Below, piece by piece: positions 1 to 7,050 of a stretch of 7,706 nt of DNA; the first letter of the stretch is position 1, and each line of letters opens with the position of its first letter. The translations under genes were made by a program, and so were the position numbers. The DNA lies in assembly GCA_015233485.1 (NCBI GenBank), contig JADFXO010000185.1, forward strand, positions 1-7,706. Reading direction: 5' to 3'. The notes under the pieces were generated by a model, which worked only from the letters and a program-made list of their open reading frames with translations, did no database searches and was not told where the DNA came from. Source of the DNA: Nitrospirota bacterium. Its GTDB lineage: Bacteria > Nitrospirota > Thermodesulfovibrionia > Thermodesulfovibrionales > Magnetobacteriaceae.

Positions 1-1509
1 AAAATCGTAAAGATGAATGAAGTAATGGCAAAGAAATTAAATATTACACCTGAAGATGCAATAGGGAAGACGTGTTACGAACTCGTCCACGCCGCGGATA
101 AACCTTTGGATAATTGCCCTCACAAACAATTGCTCGAAGACGGACTGGAGCATACAATTGAGACTTACGAAGGACGTTTAAATGGATATTATTTAGTAAC
201 CACGTCACCTTTAACGGATTCAAACGGTATAATCAGCGGCGCTGTCCATCTTGCAAGGGACGTGAGTTATTTAAAGTCTATACAAAACGCCTTAACCGAA
301 GAAAATGAAAAAAATAAGGCAATACTAATGGCGATAGGAGATGGTTTAACGATTCAGGACTTTGATTACAGGATAATTTACCAGAATCAAAATTTAAAAG
401 ATGTATTTGGGGACTGTGTTGGGCGGTATTGTTATGAAGCTTATGCGAATAGCGGTCAAGTGTGCGATGATTGCCCGTTGCGTGAATCGTTTAAGGATGG
501 GAAGATTCACAGAAGCACCCGAAAAGTAGTAACACCTGACGGCCGTATTATATTCTTTGATAATGTAGCGTCTCCAATCAGAGATGCTACAGGCAAAATA
601 ATATCCGCAATCGAGCTAACAAGAGACATTACCGAACATAAACTATTAGAGGAAAACTTAAGTAAAAGAACTAAGGAGCTTGAAGAATTAACATGTAATT
701 TAGAAATTAGAGTTGATGGTGAAATAAAAAACAGGCTTCAAAAAGAACAAATGCTAATACAGCAATCGAAAATGGCGGCTATGGGCGAGATGATAGCAGC
801 CATAGCCCACCAATGGAAGCAGCCTCTTAACAACCTTGGCATTCTTATACAGGATATCCGGGACGCATACAGATTTGGAGAGCTTGATGACGCTTATATC
901 GATACCTCCGTGGAAAAATCAATGCGTGAGGTTCACTTCATGGCTGGAGCCATAGAGGATTTCAAGAATTTCTTTAAGCCTTCGGCGACAAAAGACACCT
1001 CTGATGTGATTGTAATCGCATCGGATGTCTTAACCATGCTTAAAGATACGTTCAATAAAAATTCAATATCTTATAACATAACCTGCCACCTCCATAACAA
1101 GACGTTTACAAGTATTGCCGAAATCGAGCACTGCGATGCCGCGTTAATCACGACATATAAAAGCCATTTAGCCCACGTTATCCTCAATATTATAAATAAC
1201 GCCAAAGAAGCGATTATCCAGAGAAAAAGGTTAGGTTTGCCTGGCGTAAGCGAAGAGGGCATGATAAGAGTAGATTTTTATAAAAAAGGTGAAACTTTAA
1301 AACTATCGATAAGCGACAACGGAGGCGGAATACCGGAGGAAATCATGGATAAGATATTCGCTCCTTACTTCACTACTAAATCGGCAGGCGAAGGAACGGG
1401 CATAGGACTTTATATGTCTAAAATAATCATGGAAGAGAAGTTAGGTGGCAGGATTTACGTAATGGATATCGAAGGTGGCGCGGAATTTACAATAGAACTA
1501 CCGGTTTAG
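1..1509 (+). CDS. PAS-PAS sensor histidine kinase, 5' end cut by the window edge
   Basis: This is a sensor kinase of a two-component system that would autophosphorylate a histidine and pass the phosphate to a response regulator. The frame is open to base 1, and the PAS fold has already begun at the first ATG (13), so the true start probably lies upstream. Numbering from ATG 13: PAS 1 is about 1-90, PAS 2 about 100-212 (ending RDITEHK), and a coiled-coil linker about 212-250. The HisKA H-box IAHQWKQPL carries H266. The ATPase domain shows the N-box (N395/N396), the D-box SDNGGG (D435), the F-box FAPYFTTK and the G2-box GTGIGLY (462-467), so the catalytic core looks complete. No transmembrane segment is visible in this part. 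Both PAS domains carry cysteines: C21 and C35-P-H, then C140 and C151-X2-C154-P. No response regulator is visible, so target and signal are unknown. TAG at 1507-1509 ends the gene. Confidence 0.93.
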   Translation, partial: KIVKMNEVMAKKLNITPEDAIGKTCYELVHAADKPLDNCPHKQLLEDGLEHTIETYEGRLNGYYLVTTSPLTDSNGIISGAVHLARDVSYLKSIQNALTEENEKNKAILMAIGDGLTIQDFDYRIIYQNQNLKDVFGDCVGRYCYEAYANSGQVCDDCPLRESFKDGKIHRSTRKVVTPDGRIIFFDNVASPIRDATGKIISAIELTRDITEHKLLEENLSKRTKELEELTCNLEIRVDGEIKNRLQKEQMLIQQSKMAAMGEMIAAIAHQWKQPLNNLGILIQDIRDAYRFGELDDAYIDTSVEKSMREVHFMAGAIEDFKNFFKPSATKDTSDVIVIASDVLTMLKDTFNKNSISYNITCHLHNKTFTSIAEIEHCDAALITTYKSHLAHVILNIINNAKEAIIQRKRLGLPGVSEEGMIRVDFYKKGETLKLSISDNGGGIPEEIMDKIFAPYFTTKSAGEGTGIGLYMSKIIMEEKLGGRIYVMDIEGGAEFTIELPV

Positions 1510-1598
1510 ATTATTTAGTGTTATGGCCTGACAAGTGAATTCAAGTTAGAAGGGCGTTTTTTGCTACTTTTATGTTAAGGGAAAACCTTAGGAGAAAT
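1510..1598. other. Short intergenic stretch between the kinase and the IS66 remnant
   Basis: This AT-rich spacer separates the kinase stop from the presumed IS66 left end. It contains a T-run at about 1557-1562 after GGGCG, and a 5-bp hairpin TAAGG-GAAAA-CCTTA at 1576-1590. Neither makes a convincing intrinsic terminator: the hairpin has no following T-tract and the T-run has no clear stem in front of it. If the element left a target duplication, the 8 bases GGAGAAAT just before 1599 would be the left copy. No right copy can be checked because the right end is missing. Confidence 0.5.
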
Positions 1599-1660
1599 GT
1601 AAGCGTCAAGATAACCCCATCTTCACAGAAAGATAAGAAGGTGTCATAATGGGCCTGGTA

Positions 1661-1668
1661 AAGGAGGT
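1661..1668 (+). promoter_or_regulatory. Strong ribosome binding site of tnpA
   Basis: AAGGAGGT lies 5 bases before the ATG at 1674 and is a near-perfect match to the anti-Shine-Dalgarno sequence. It fixes the tnpA start codon even though the gene is now broken. Confidence 0.75.
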
Positions 1669-1673
1669 TCATC

Positions 1674-2004
1674 ATGACGAACAAAGCAAAGAAGTTATCG
1701 GGAGTCGAGGCCCTGCAATTCTGGAAGGGTCATCTTGAGGCATGGCAGGCAAGTAGAATTACGCAATCGCAATACTTTCGGCAGGAGGGGCTGAGTCTAA
1801 AAACTTTCACCTTCGTAAGAGGCAACTCAGCCTACCTTCACCAGGAGCAGTTTTTCATCCTGTAAGAATCAGGCCCGAAGAGGATCATGAAAGTTCAGGC
1901 CCATCGCTAAGCGTACTGATAGGGCATCGATACCGGATAGAAGTTGGAGACGGTTTTAACCGGCCACTCTCCGAAGGCTGATAGAGACGTTGGAGTTAAG
2001 CTGA
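1674..2004 (+). pseudogene. tnpA: IS66-family accessory protein TnpA, broken by two frameshifts
   Basis: TnpA is a small accessory protein of IS66 elements needed with TnpB and TnpC for transposition. The start frame encodes the typical N-terminus (QFWKGHLEAWQASRITQSQY, then GLSLKTFTF) but runs to a stop at 1863-1865. Reading on with a shift near 1811-1818 gives RKRQLSLPSPGAVFHPVRI, and then GHRYRIEVGDGF, both characteristic of the family. A second shift near 1958-1961 gives PATLRRLIETLELS and a stop at 2002-2004, the usual TnpA ending. Restoring one C at each site (TTC to TTCC, AACC to AACCC) would yield one continuous protein of about 110 residues. Both lesions are losses of one base in a short C run, so they may be real decay or sequencing errors. 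No separate 63-residue protein is proposed from the N-terminal part. Confidence 0.82.
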
Positions 2005-2144
2005 TGTATCGTGGGGCATCGAATATGCGTGTATATCTTGCAGGTGGCAGTACGGACATGCGTAAATCCATTAACGGGTTGTCCATGTTGGTTGAAGAGG
2101 TCATGGAACTTCCCTCCACCTGCTATTTAAAGGAATTCTTTTAG
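2004..2144 (+). pseudogene. tnpB: IS66-family TnpB (Orf2), N-terminal fragment
   Basis: The ATG at 2004 overlaps the restored tnpA stop (TGATG), which suggests translational coupling and makes it a better start than the in-frame ATG at 1944. The fragment encodes 46 residues. The part NMRVYLAGGSTDMRKSINGL, followed by LVEEVMEL, is the hallmark N-terminus of the IS66 Orf2 family, whose members are usually about 110-120 residues. After about residue 36 (base 2111) the expected continuation (roughly D-P-F-S-G-H-L-F-V-F) is replaced by an unrelated tail and a TAG at 2142-2144. The gene is therefore truncated by a deletion or rearrangement, and tnpC, which should follow, is absent. Being only a fragment, it is almost certainly non-functional. 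Confidence 0.8.
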
Positions 2145-2272
2145 AAGAGACTTTCTTTTACCGCTATATCATTTTCCGGTTGATAATTCAGCGTCGTTTT
2201 TTCTATAATGGATGTGGAATTAGTCGCCATTATATATAGTTATATTTTGTGGTTTTATTCCTGTGAGGTGCT
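2145..2272. other. AT-rich leader between the IS66 remnant and cas3
   Basis: This gap is rich in A and T, including a TATATATAG-like run at about 2231-2240, and holds the promoter described separately. I find no IS66 right inverted repeat, no CRISPR repeat, no convincing operator palindrome and no additional gene. The region just before the start codon carries TGAGGTG at 2264-2270, the only plausible ribosome binding site for cas3. Confidence 0.5.
2180..2209 (+). promoter_or_regulatory. Probable sigma70-type promoter of the cas3-cas8e-cas11e operon
   Basis: TTGATA at 2180-2185 and a perfect TATAAT at 2204-2209 are separated by 18 bp. They match the -35 (5 of 6) and -10 (6 of 6) consensus boxes. 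Transcription would start near 2216 and leave a leader of about 57 bases before cas3. It is the best promoter-like sequence in the gap and points toward cas3. It lies just downstream of the broken IS66 end, so it may belong to the original cas leader or have been created by the rearrangement. It was identified by eye; no transcript data are available. Confidence 0.6.
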
Positions 2273-2275
2273 TTG
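2264..2275 (+). promoter_or_regulatory. Ribosome binding site and TTG start that fix the cas3 N-terminus
   Basis: GAGG at 2265-2268 lies 4 bases before a TTG codon at 2273-2275. In the cas3 frame a TGA stop occupies 2264-2266 and no ATG or GTG lies between it and the TTG. The next residues, YYDYWGKARED, already match the start of type I-E Cas3 proteins. TTG is therefore the only credible start, and the weak codon with close spacing suggests modest translation. Confidence 0.7.
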
Positions 2276-5059
2276 AGTTATTACGATTATTGGGGAAAAG
2301 CCCGCGAAGATTCATACCATCTCTTACCATATCACTGCCTTGACGTGGCAGCGGTTGGCCATGTGCTGCTAAAACAACACCCTGATTTATTACATCGCTT
2401 TACACAATTAACCAGTTTTAGCGCGCAAGTCTGCCGCTATCTGATGGTTATATTCCTTGGACTACACGATATCGGAAAATTTTCTGACACCTTCCAAAAC
2501 CGGAGGCCGAACCTGCTTGAAAAGCTTCAAGGGAGAAAGTCAGGCAAACGTTATACTGTCCGCCATGACAGTCTTGGAAACCTGCTATGGTCGGATTATC
2601 TGTGGCCTTCGTTTAAAGAGCGCCCTTTCACGGGATTGTCCGATTTTGCTGAATATGCAGAGTATTGGCAGGAAATCTTCGGTGTGATCGCCAGGGCTTT
2701 TACCGGGCATCACGGTGAACCTCCTCGCCTGACAGGGCCAAACAATCAGCGTCTCAATGCTTCGAGATATTTCAGTCGCGATGAGCAAACAGACGCTGAG
2801 GCGTTCCTGCGTGATTTTTGGGCAGTATTGATAGGTAACTCAGATATTGATAGCGATCTGCCGTCACCCTTCCAAATCTATGAATCCATACCGAAAGCAT
2901 CCTGGTTTATGGCGGGCTTTGCGGTTTTATGCGACTGGATAGGCTCAAACAGCGATTGGTTTCCATTTTATATGCAACCGATGCCAATTACCGCATACTG
3001 GCAAACCCGTGCCGTTGCACAGGCAGAGCAGGCCATTCGGGACGCGGGAATCGGTCTTGCCCGTGCGCGGCATTCAGCCGATTCTTTTTCCGCGATGTTT
3101 CCAAAAATCAAAGAACCGGCACCTATGCAACACCATGTCATTGAATGCCTAGTCTCGGATTCTCCCCAGCTTTTTATTATAGAAGATGTTACCGGCTCAG
3201 GAAAGACGGAGGCGGCGCTTCTTCTGGCACAACGCCTTATGGTAAATGGACAGGGGCACGGTATTTTTATTGCCTTGCCTACCATGGCAACCTCTAATGC
3301 CATGTTTGACCGATTGGTGGAGGAGCCATCACCATCGGAGGTCCCGGTTTACCGCAGGCTTTTCGATGATTGCACCAATCCGTTCATTATCCTTACCCAC
3401 AGCGCCCGCCATCTTTCAAAGACGTTCATGCCTGCCGTAGTCGAATCGACCTCAAATGGAGACAACAATTACACCGATAGCGAAGAAACCACCTCGGCCC
3501 ATTGTACTGACTGGTTGGCAGACAACCGCAAAAAGGCGCTCCTTGCCGACGTGGGTGTAGGCACGCTGGATCAGGCTTTGCTCGCTATTCTTCCGTCCCG
3601 GTTCCAATCATTACGTCTATTTGGTTTGACCGGGCATATCCTTATCGTTGATGAAGTCCATGCCTATGACTCTTATATGAACAAGCTGCTTCAGACGCTG
3701 CTAAATTTTCACGCAGCAATGGGAGGAAGCGCAATCCTACTCTCTGCCACTTTGCCGATACATGTACGTCAAGAACTGGTTAACTGTTTTGCCCGTGGGC
3801 TTGGAATGGCACCGAATCTTCCCCAGGTTGCATCAAATGCCTACCCGTTGGCAACACATCTTTCCCGTGATAGCGGTTATACCGAAACCCCGGTAGCGGC
3901 CTTTTCTCAACGAAGAACCAGCGTTGCCGTGAAGATCGTTCCAGAAGCGAACAATGTTGAATGCCTACTGGTTGCTGAGGCGGCAAAGGGGAACTGTGTT
4001 TGTTGGATTCGCAATACCGTCCATGATTCACTGACGGCATACGCAAGCATTCGGACGAAGATCTCAGCGAATCGTATCATGTTGTTCCATGCGCGTTTTG
4101 CCATGGGAGACAGGCTGCACATCGAAGCTGAAGTTTTAAAATGTTTCGGCAAGCAAAGCGGTAAGAACGAACGGCGAGGTAAAATACTCATCGCAACCCA
4201 AGTTGTAGAGCAATCCCTCGATCTGGACTTTGACCTTCTGATTTCCGATCTGGCGCCGATGGATCTGCTGATTCAGCGGGCCGGACGGCTCCACCGTCAT
4301 CTGCGCGATGAACGGGGGAACCTGTTGCCGCCTGCCACAGAAGAAGACCAGCGCGAAGCCCCGGTTTTCGTTATTCATGGCCCGTTACCGGAAGATAACG
4401 CCGGATCGGATTGGTTCAAATCGGCGTTTCCAAAGGCATCTTTTGTGTATCCAAGCCATGGCTGTCTATGGCTGACTTCGCGACTATTGTCCAAAAAGGG
4501 CGTCTTGAGGATGCCCGATGATGCCCGGGAATTGATTGAGGCTGCCTTTTCCGAAGAGGCCGACGATCTGATTCCTGAACCACTTCAAGCGCGTGATCTG
4601 AAAGCGGCGGCAAAATGGCAGGCCGATAAATCACTTGCTCATATAAATATGCTTAAACTTGAACAGGGCTATGAAGCCACACCCAACCAGTGGTTGGAAG
4701 ATATGATAACCCCAACAAGACTTGGAGACAAGGACACCACGGTTCGTCTCGCCCGATGGGACGGCAAAAAGTTAACCCCGTGGTATGTCGATGGTGACTT
4801 TCCATGGGATATGAGCCAGGTAAGTATTCATAGAACAAAGGTTTATAGAGAAGCCGAATATAGCGATCCTGGGCTACGGGCTGAAATTGAACAACTGAAA
4901 GCGAACCTGCCGGATAAGGGAAAGTGGAGTGTTCTTGTTCCACTCTCTTCAGCGGCAGACGGCATATGGCGAGGAGAGGCTCTGAACAAAAACGACGGAA
5001 CCGTTGTACTCGAATATAACCCAACAATCGGCGTTACTTTTCCAAAGGAGGAGAGATAG
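2273..5059 (+). CDS. cas3: CRISPR-associated helicase-nuclease Cas3 (type I-E)
   Basis: Cas3 is recruited by target-bound Cascade, nicks the displaced DNA strand, then unwinds and degrades it using ATP. At 928 residues it is close to the usual type I-E length. The N-terminal HD nuclease domain (about 1-250) keeps all expected metal ligands: H21, H65-D66 (in GLHDIGK), H98, H146-H147 and D221. The superfamily 2 helicase follows, with Walker A TGSGKT (307-312), motif Ia around LPTMATSN, DEVH (460-463), SAT (491-493), motif V in ATQVVEQSLDLDFDLL and motif VI QRAGR (668-672). A C-terminal domain of about 200 residues follows. No frameshift or missing motif is visible, so the enzyme should be active if expressed. 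It starts with TTG just after a sigma70-like promoter. Its TAG stop is immediately followed by the cas8e ATG, indicating one operon. The cas8e neighbour supports subtype I-E over other Cas3 types. Confidence 0.96.
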   Translation: MSYYDYWGKAREDSYHLLPYHCLDVAAVGHVLLKQHPDLLHRFTQLTSFSAQVCRYLMVIFLGLHDIGKFSDTFQNRRPNLLEKLQGRKSGKRYTVRHDSLGNLLWSDYLWPSFKERPFTGLSDFAEYAEYWQEIFGVIARAFTGHHGEPPRLTGPNNQRLNASRYFSRDEQTDAEAFLRDFWAVLIGNSDIDSDLPSPFQIYESIPKASWFMAGFAVLCDWIGSNSDWFPFYMQPMPITAYWQTRAVAQAEQAIRDAGIGLARARHSADSFSAMFPKIKEPAPMQHHVIECLVSDSPQLFIIEDVTGSGKTEAALLLAQRLMVNGQGHGIFIALPTMATSNAMFDRLVEEPSPSEVPVYRRLFDDCTNPFIILTHSARHLSKTFMPAVVESTSNGDNNYTDSEETTSAHCTDWLADNRKKALLADVGVGTLDQALLAILPSRFQSLRLFGLTGHILIVDEVHAYDSYMNKLLQTLLNFHAAMGGSAILLSATLPIHVRQELVNCFARGLGMAPNLPQVASNAYPLATHLSRDSGYTETPVAAFSQRRTSVAVKIVPEANNVECLLVAEAAKGNCVCWIRNTVHDSLTAYASIRTKISANRIMLFHARFAMGDRLHIEAEVLKCFGKQSGKNERRGKILIATQVVEQSLDLDFDLLISDLAPMDLLIQRAGRLHRHLRDERGNLLPPATEEDQREAPVFVIHGPLPEDNAGSDWFKSAFPKASFVYPSHGCLWLTSRLLSKKGVLRMPDDARELIEAAFSEEADDLIPEPLQARDLKAAAKWQADKSLAHINMLKLEQGYEATPNQWLEDMITPTRLGDKDTTVRLARWDGKKLTPWYVDGDFPWDMSQVSIHRTKVYREAEYSDPGLRAEIEQLKANLPDKGKWSVLVPLSSAADGIWRGEALNKNDGTVVLEYNPTIGVTFPKEER
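5044..5051 (+). promoter_or_regulatory. Ribosome binding site of cas8e inside the end of cas3
   Basis: AAAGGAGG lies within the last codons of cas3, 8 bases before the cas8e ATG at 5060. With the cas3 stop at 5057-5059 directly abutting that ATG, the two genes are probably translationally coupled. Confidence 0.7.
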
Positions 5060-6751
5060 ATGATACAGTTCAATCTTATAGATGAAAAATGGATTCCGGT
5101 CAGGAGGCATGATGGAAGCGAAACCATGATTGCCCCGTGGGAGGTCACCAAAGAGTTCACCGATAACCCAATCGTTGCCTTGAATGCGCCAAGGCCCGAT
5201 TTCAACGGAGCGTTGATTCAGTTCCTGATTGGACTGGTTCAGACTGTGGCTGCACCGGCCAACAGGGTTGAGTGGAAGCAGAAGTTAGATAAACCGCCTG
5301 AACCGGAAGAATTAAAGGCGGCTTTCATGACGGTTCATAATGCCTTTGAGCTTGGTGGTGATGGGCCGAGGTTTATGCAGGATAAAGAGAAGCTTGAATC
5401 TAAAGATCTTTGTATTGATCGTTTGTTGATTGATATGCCAGGGAATAAAACTCGGGATGAAAATACCGATCATTTCGTTAAGCGCAACACTGTCACCTGC
5501 ATGTGCCACTCCTGTTGTGCAACTGCTCTCTTTACTCTGCAGACAAATGCACCTAAAGGGGGAAGAGGGAAGTTAACATCATTACGCGGTGGTGGACCGC
5601 TCACAACTTTAGTTCTCAATGATAAACGATGTTCCTCTCTTTGGCGTACAATATGGTTAAACACTTTAGTAAGTGGTGATTTTTTGAGAATTTGCGGCAG
5701 CATAGACAAGAACACAGATTCCGATAAATTCCCTTGGTGTGGCAAGACGAGAACAGGAATAAAAACAGCAGCAATTGAAGTACATCCAGCGCAGATGTAC
5801 TGGGGAATGCCGCGTAGAATTCGTTTGAATCTGGAAAGGAGCAAGCAGGGGAAATGTGGCATCTGTGGTATTTATTCATATAACTTGATTGATTCGTACA
5901 GAGAAAAGACTAAGGGCAACGACTACAAGGGAGGATGGCTGTATCCTTTGTCACCGTTTTTTCACAAAGGTAATGCTTTGACAGCGGTTCATGCACAACC
6001 CGGTGGCGTAAGTTATCGCAATTGGCTCGGTTTTGTGCAAGAGGAAGGGAAGGATAAGATACCTGCCAAAGTTGTGCATGAATTTAAAACAATCAGACAA
6101 CAATCAGATCGGCAATTTCGATTGTGGGCGTTCGGCTATGACATGGATAGTATGAAGGCTAGGTGTTGGTATGATTCGGTAATGCCCCTTATCAGCGTTA
6201 AACCTGATAGTATTAAAAATTATGAAGACGAAACAGCAAATTTGATTAGTACTGCTGATATTATCTGCGGAAATACTAAAATTGCCATTAAAAGAGCAAT
6301 TCAAGGACGACCACAATTTGATCCCTTAACGAAGAAGATAAAATGGAAATATCAAGATATCAATAAAATTCCATCGGATGAACAAGATGAACGAAAGAAG
6401 GTTCTTTTTGCCATGAATGATCAATCTACTTATATGGCAATTGATGTCTTTTTTTGGCAAAGCACAGAAAAGGCATTCTATGAGACTTTACACAGTTTGA
6501 AAAAAGCTGTTGAAGCAAATGATGATCTCGTTGAGATTCATAAGACATGGCATCAAACTCTGTGCTATGCCTCAATGAAACTCTTTGATATCAACGTTTC
6601 CGAAGGGATAAATGAAGATGTTGCTCCCAAACGAGTTGTTCTTGCGCTCTCTGAACTAAAGATGTTCAATCAAGGCAATAAAATCAAGGAATTGTTGGAC
6701 TTACCAGTGAAGACGGCTGCCGCCAAAGGGAAAAAGAACGCAGTGCTATAA
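5060..6751 (+). CDS. cas8e: Cascade large subunit Cas8e (Cse1/CasA)
   Basis: Cas8e is the large subunit of the type I-E Cascade complex. It recognises the PAM, helps open the DNA and provides the docking surface for Cas3. The N-terminus FNLIDEKWIPVRR, then ALIQFLIGLVQT, is the signature start of the Cse1 family. Further hallmarks are GGDGPRFMQ, TCMCHSCCATAL (C147, C149, C152, C153), SLRGGGPL (174-181), LWRTIWLNTL, MPRRIRL, CGIC (C266, C269), WLYPLSPFF and LWAFGYDMDSMKARCWYDS. The last ~160 residues fit the C-terminal helical bundle. At 563 residues it is slightly longer than the roughly 500-residue E. coli CasA. The two cysteine clusters could form a metal site, which is inference. The gene looks intact and directly abuts cas3. 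By eye its second half is more AT-rich than cas3. The next gene, cas11e, is broken. Confidence 0.94.
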   Translation: MIQFNLIDEKWIPVRRHDGSETMIAPWEVTKEFTDNPIVALNAPRPDFNGALIQFLIGLVQTVAAPANRVEWKQKLDKPPEPEELKAAFMTVHNAFELGGDGPRFMQDKEKLESKDLCIDRLLIDMPGNKTRDENTDHFVKRNTVTCMCHSCCATALFTLQTNAPKGGRGKLTSLRGGGPLTTLVLNDKRCSSLWRTIWLNTLVSGDFLRICGSIDKNTDSDKFPWCGKTRTGIKTAAIEVHPAQMYWGMPRRIRLNLERSKQGKCGICGIYSYNLIDSYREKTKGNDYKGGWLYPLSPFFHKGNALTAVHAQPGGVSYRNWLGFVQEEGKDKIPAKVVHEFKTIRQQSDRQFRLWAFGYDMDSMKARCWYDSVMPLISVKPDSIKNYEDETANLISTADIICGNTKIAIKRAIQGRPQFDPLTKKIKWKYQDINKIPSDEQDERKKVLFAMNDQSTYMAIDVFFWQSTEKAFYETLHSLKKAVEANDDLVEIHKTWHQTLCYASMKLFDINVSEGINEDVAPKRVVLALSELKMFNQGNKIKELLDLPVKTAAAKGKKNAVL

Positions 6752-6782
6752 TAGACTTATTTTATGGACTGCGATATTGCAA

Positions 6783-6788
6783 GGGAGG
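6783..6788 (+). promoter_or_regulatory. Ribosome binding site of cas11e
   Basis: GGGAGG lies 4 bases before the ATG at 6793, after a 41-bp gap from the cas8e stop. It supports this ATG as the authentic start of the cas11e fragment. Confidence 0.65.
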
Positions 6789-6792
6789 ACCA

Positions 6793-6996
6793 ATGAGTAA
6801 ACAGTATTTGAGTTTCAAGAAGGATTCAGCGGAAATAATGGAGTTAATTAAGTGGTGGGAAGGTCTTGAGAAAGATCGTGGTGGTAGGGCTGTTCTACGA
6901 CGATGTGGCACTCTTGCCGAAGTATTCTTTTCACCTGCATATCATCGCCTGCAAAGAATATTGATGAATGTCGGCTGGTTTGATGATGTTCTATAG
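6793..6996 (+). pseudogene. cas11e: Cascade small subunit Cas11e (Cse2/CasB), truncated by IS21 insertion
   Basis: Cse2 normally exists as two copies along the Cascade belly and stabilises the R-loop. This frame encodes only 67 residues against the usual 160-200. The residues seen, LIKWWEGLEKDRGGRAVLRR followed by SPAYHRLQRILM, match the conserved start of the Cse2 family (a W-W and D-R-G-x-R-A pattern, then a P-A-x-H-R-L pattern). The frame reaches TAG at 6994-6996, 1 bp before the presumed IS21 end at 6998, so the stop sits at or next to the insertion junction. The missing two thirds would normally include the C-terminal helical bundle, and a working subunit is unlikely. Position after cas8e agrees with the type I-E order cas3-cas8e-cas11e-cas7e-cas5e-cas6e. 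The rest of the gene may continue beyond the transposon, outside this window. Confidence 0.85.
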
Positions 6997-7000
6997 TTGT

Positions 7001-7049
7001 TGATCGTCAATAGAAGTGACCCCTGATCGTCAAATAGAATTGACCCCCC
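7001..7049. repeat. Two tandem terminal repeats of the IS21 end
   Basis: Copy 1 (7001-7023) and copy 2 (7024-7049) both begin TGATCGTCAA and end GACCCC, with TAGAAGT or ATAGAATT between. They sit head to tail between the element tip and the istB stop. IS21-family ends are known to carry several internal copies of the terminal sequence that serve as transposase (IstA) binding sites, and this arrangement fits that role. Confidence 0.8.
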
Positions 7050-7050
7050 T

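Larger units (their letters stand above)
1599..2144 (+). mobile_element. IS66-family element, left-end remnant (right part deleted)
   Basis: The left terminus is recognised from GTAAGCGTC at 1599-1607, followed by AAGATAACCCC, which fits the GTAAGCG-type ends known for the IS66 family. Inside, in the usual order, are tnpA and the start of tnpB, joined by a TGATG stop/start overlap at 2002-2006 as in intact IS66 elements. Clear tnpB similarity stops at about 2111, so the element boundary lies between about 2111 and the pseudogene stop at 2144. The remainder of tnpB, the DDE transposase tnpC and the right inverted repeat (expected to end GACGCTTAC) are absent. The remnant therefore cannot transpose by itself. 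The kinase lies upstream and cas3 starts about 130 bp downstream. The family assignment comes from protein motifs and the terminal bases, not from a database comparison. Confidence 0.8.

Noticed and set aside
1576..1590. Hairpin TAAGG-GAAAA-CCTTA as the kinase terminator
   Set aside because: The stem is only 5 bp and no T-run follows it.
1674..1865. A stand-alone 63-residue protein
   Set aside because: It is the N-terminal third to half of TnpA before a frameshift; its last residues after LKTFTF do not fit the family and are out of frame.
1907..2119. A 70-codon - strand frame over the IS66 remnant
   Set aside because: The + strand explains the sequence as frameshifted tnpA plus tnpB, so the opposite frame is incidental.
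2968..3303. A 111-codon - strand frame opposite the cas3 HD/helicase boundary
   Set aside because: It is antisense to the segment containing the Cas3 Walker A motif, with no start signal or motif of its own.
4653..5205. Long - strand open frames of 124 and 120 codons over the cas3/cas8e junction
   Set aside because: They lie opposite two clearly coding genes, show no recognisable domain, and read as low-information shadow translations.
5470..5862. A 130-codon - strand frame opposite cas8e
   Set aside because: No family motif and fully antisense to the conserved Cse1 core, so it is treated as a shadow. It was considered as an anti-CRISPR or toxin, but nothing supports that.
7001..7049. Two direct repeats next to cas genes as a mini CRISPR array
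   Set aside because: The copies abut with no spacer and sit exactly at the tip of an IS21 element, where tandem transposase-binding repeats are expected.
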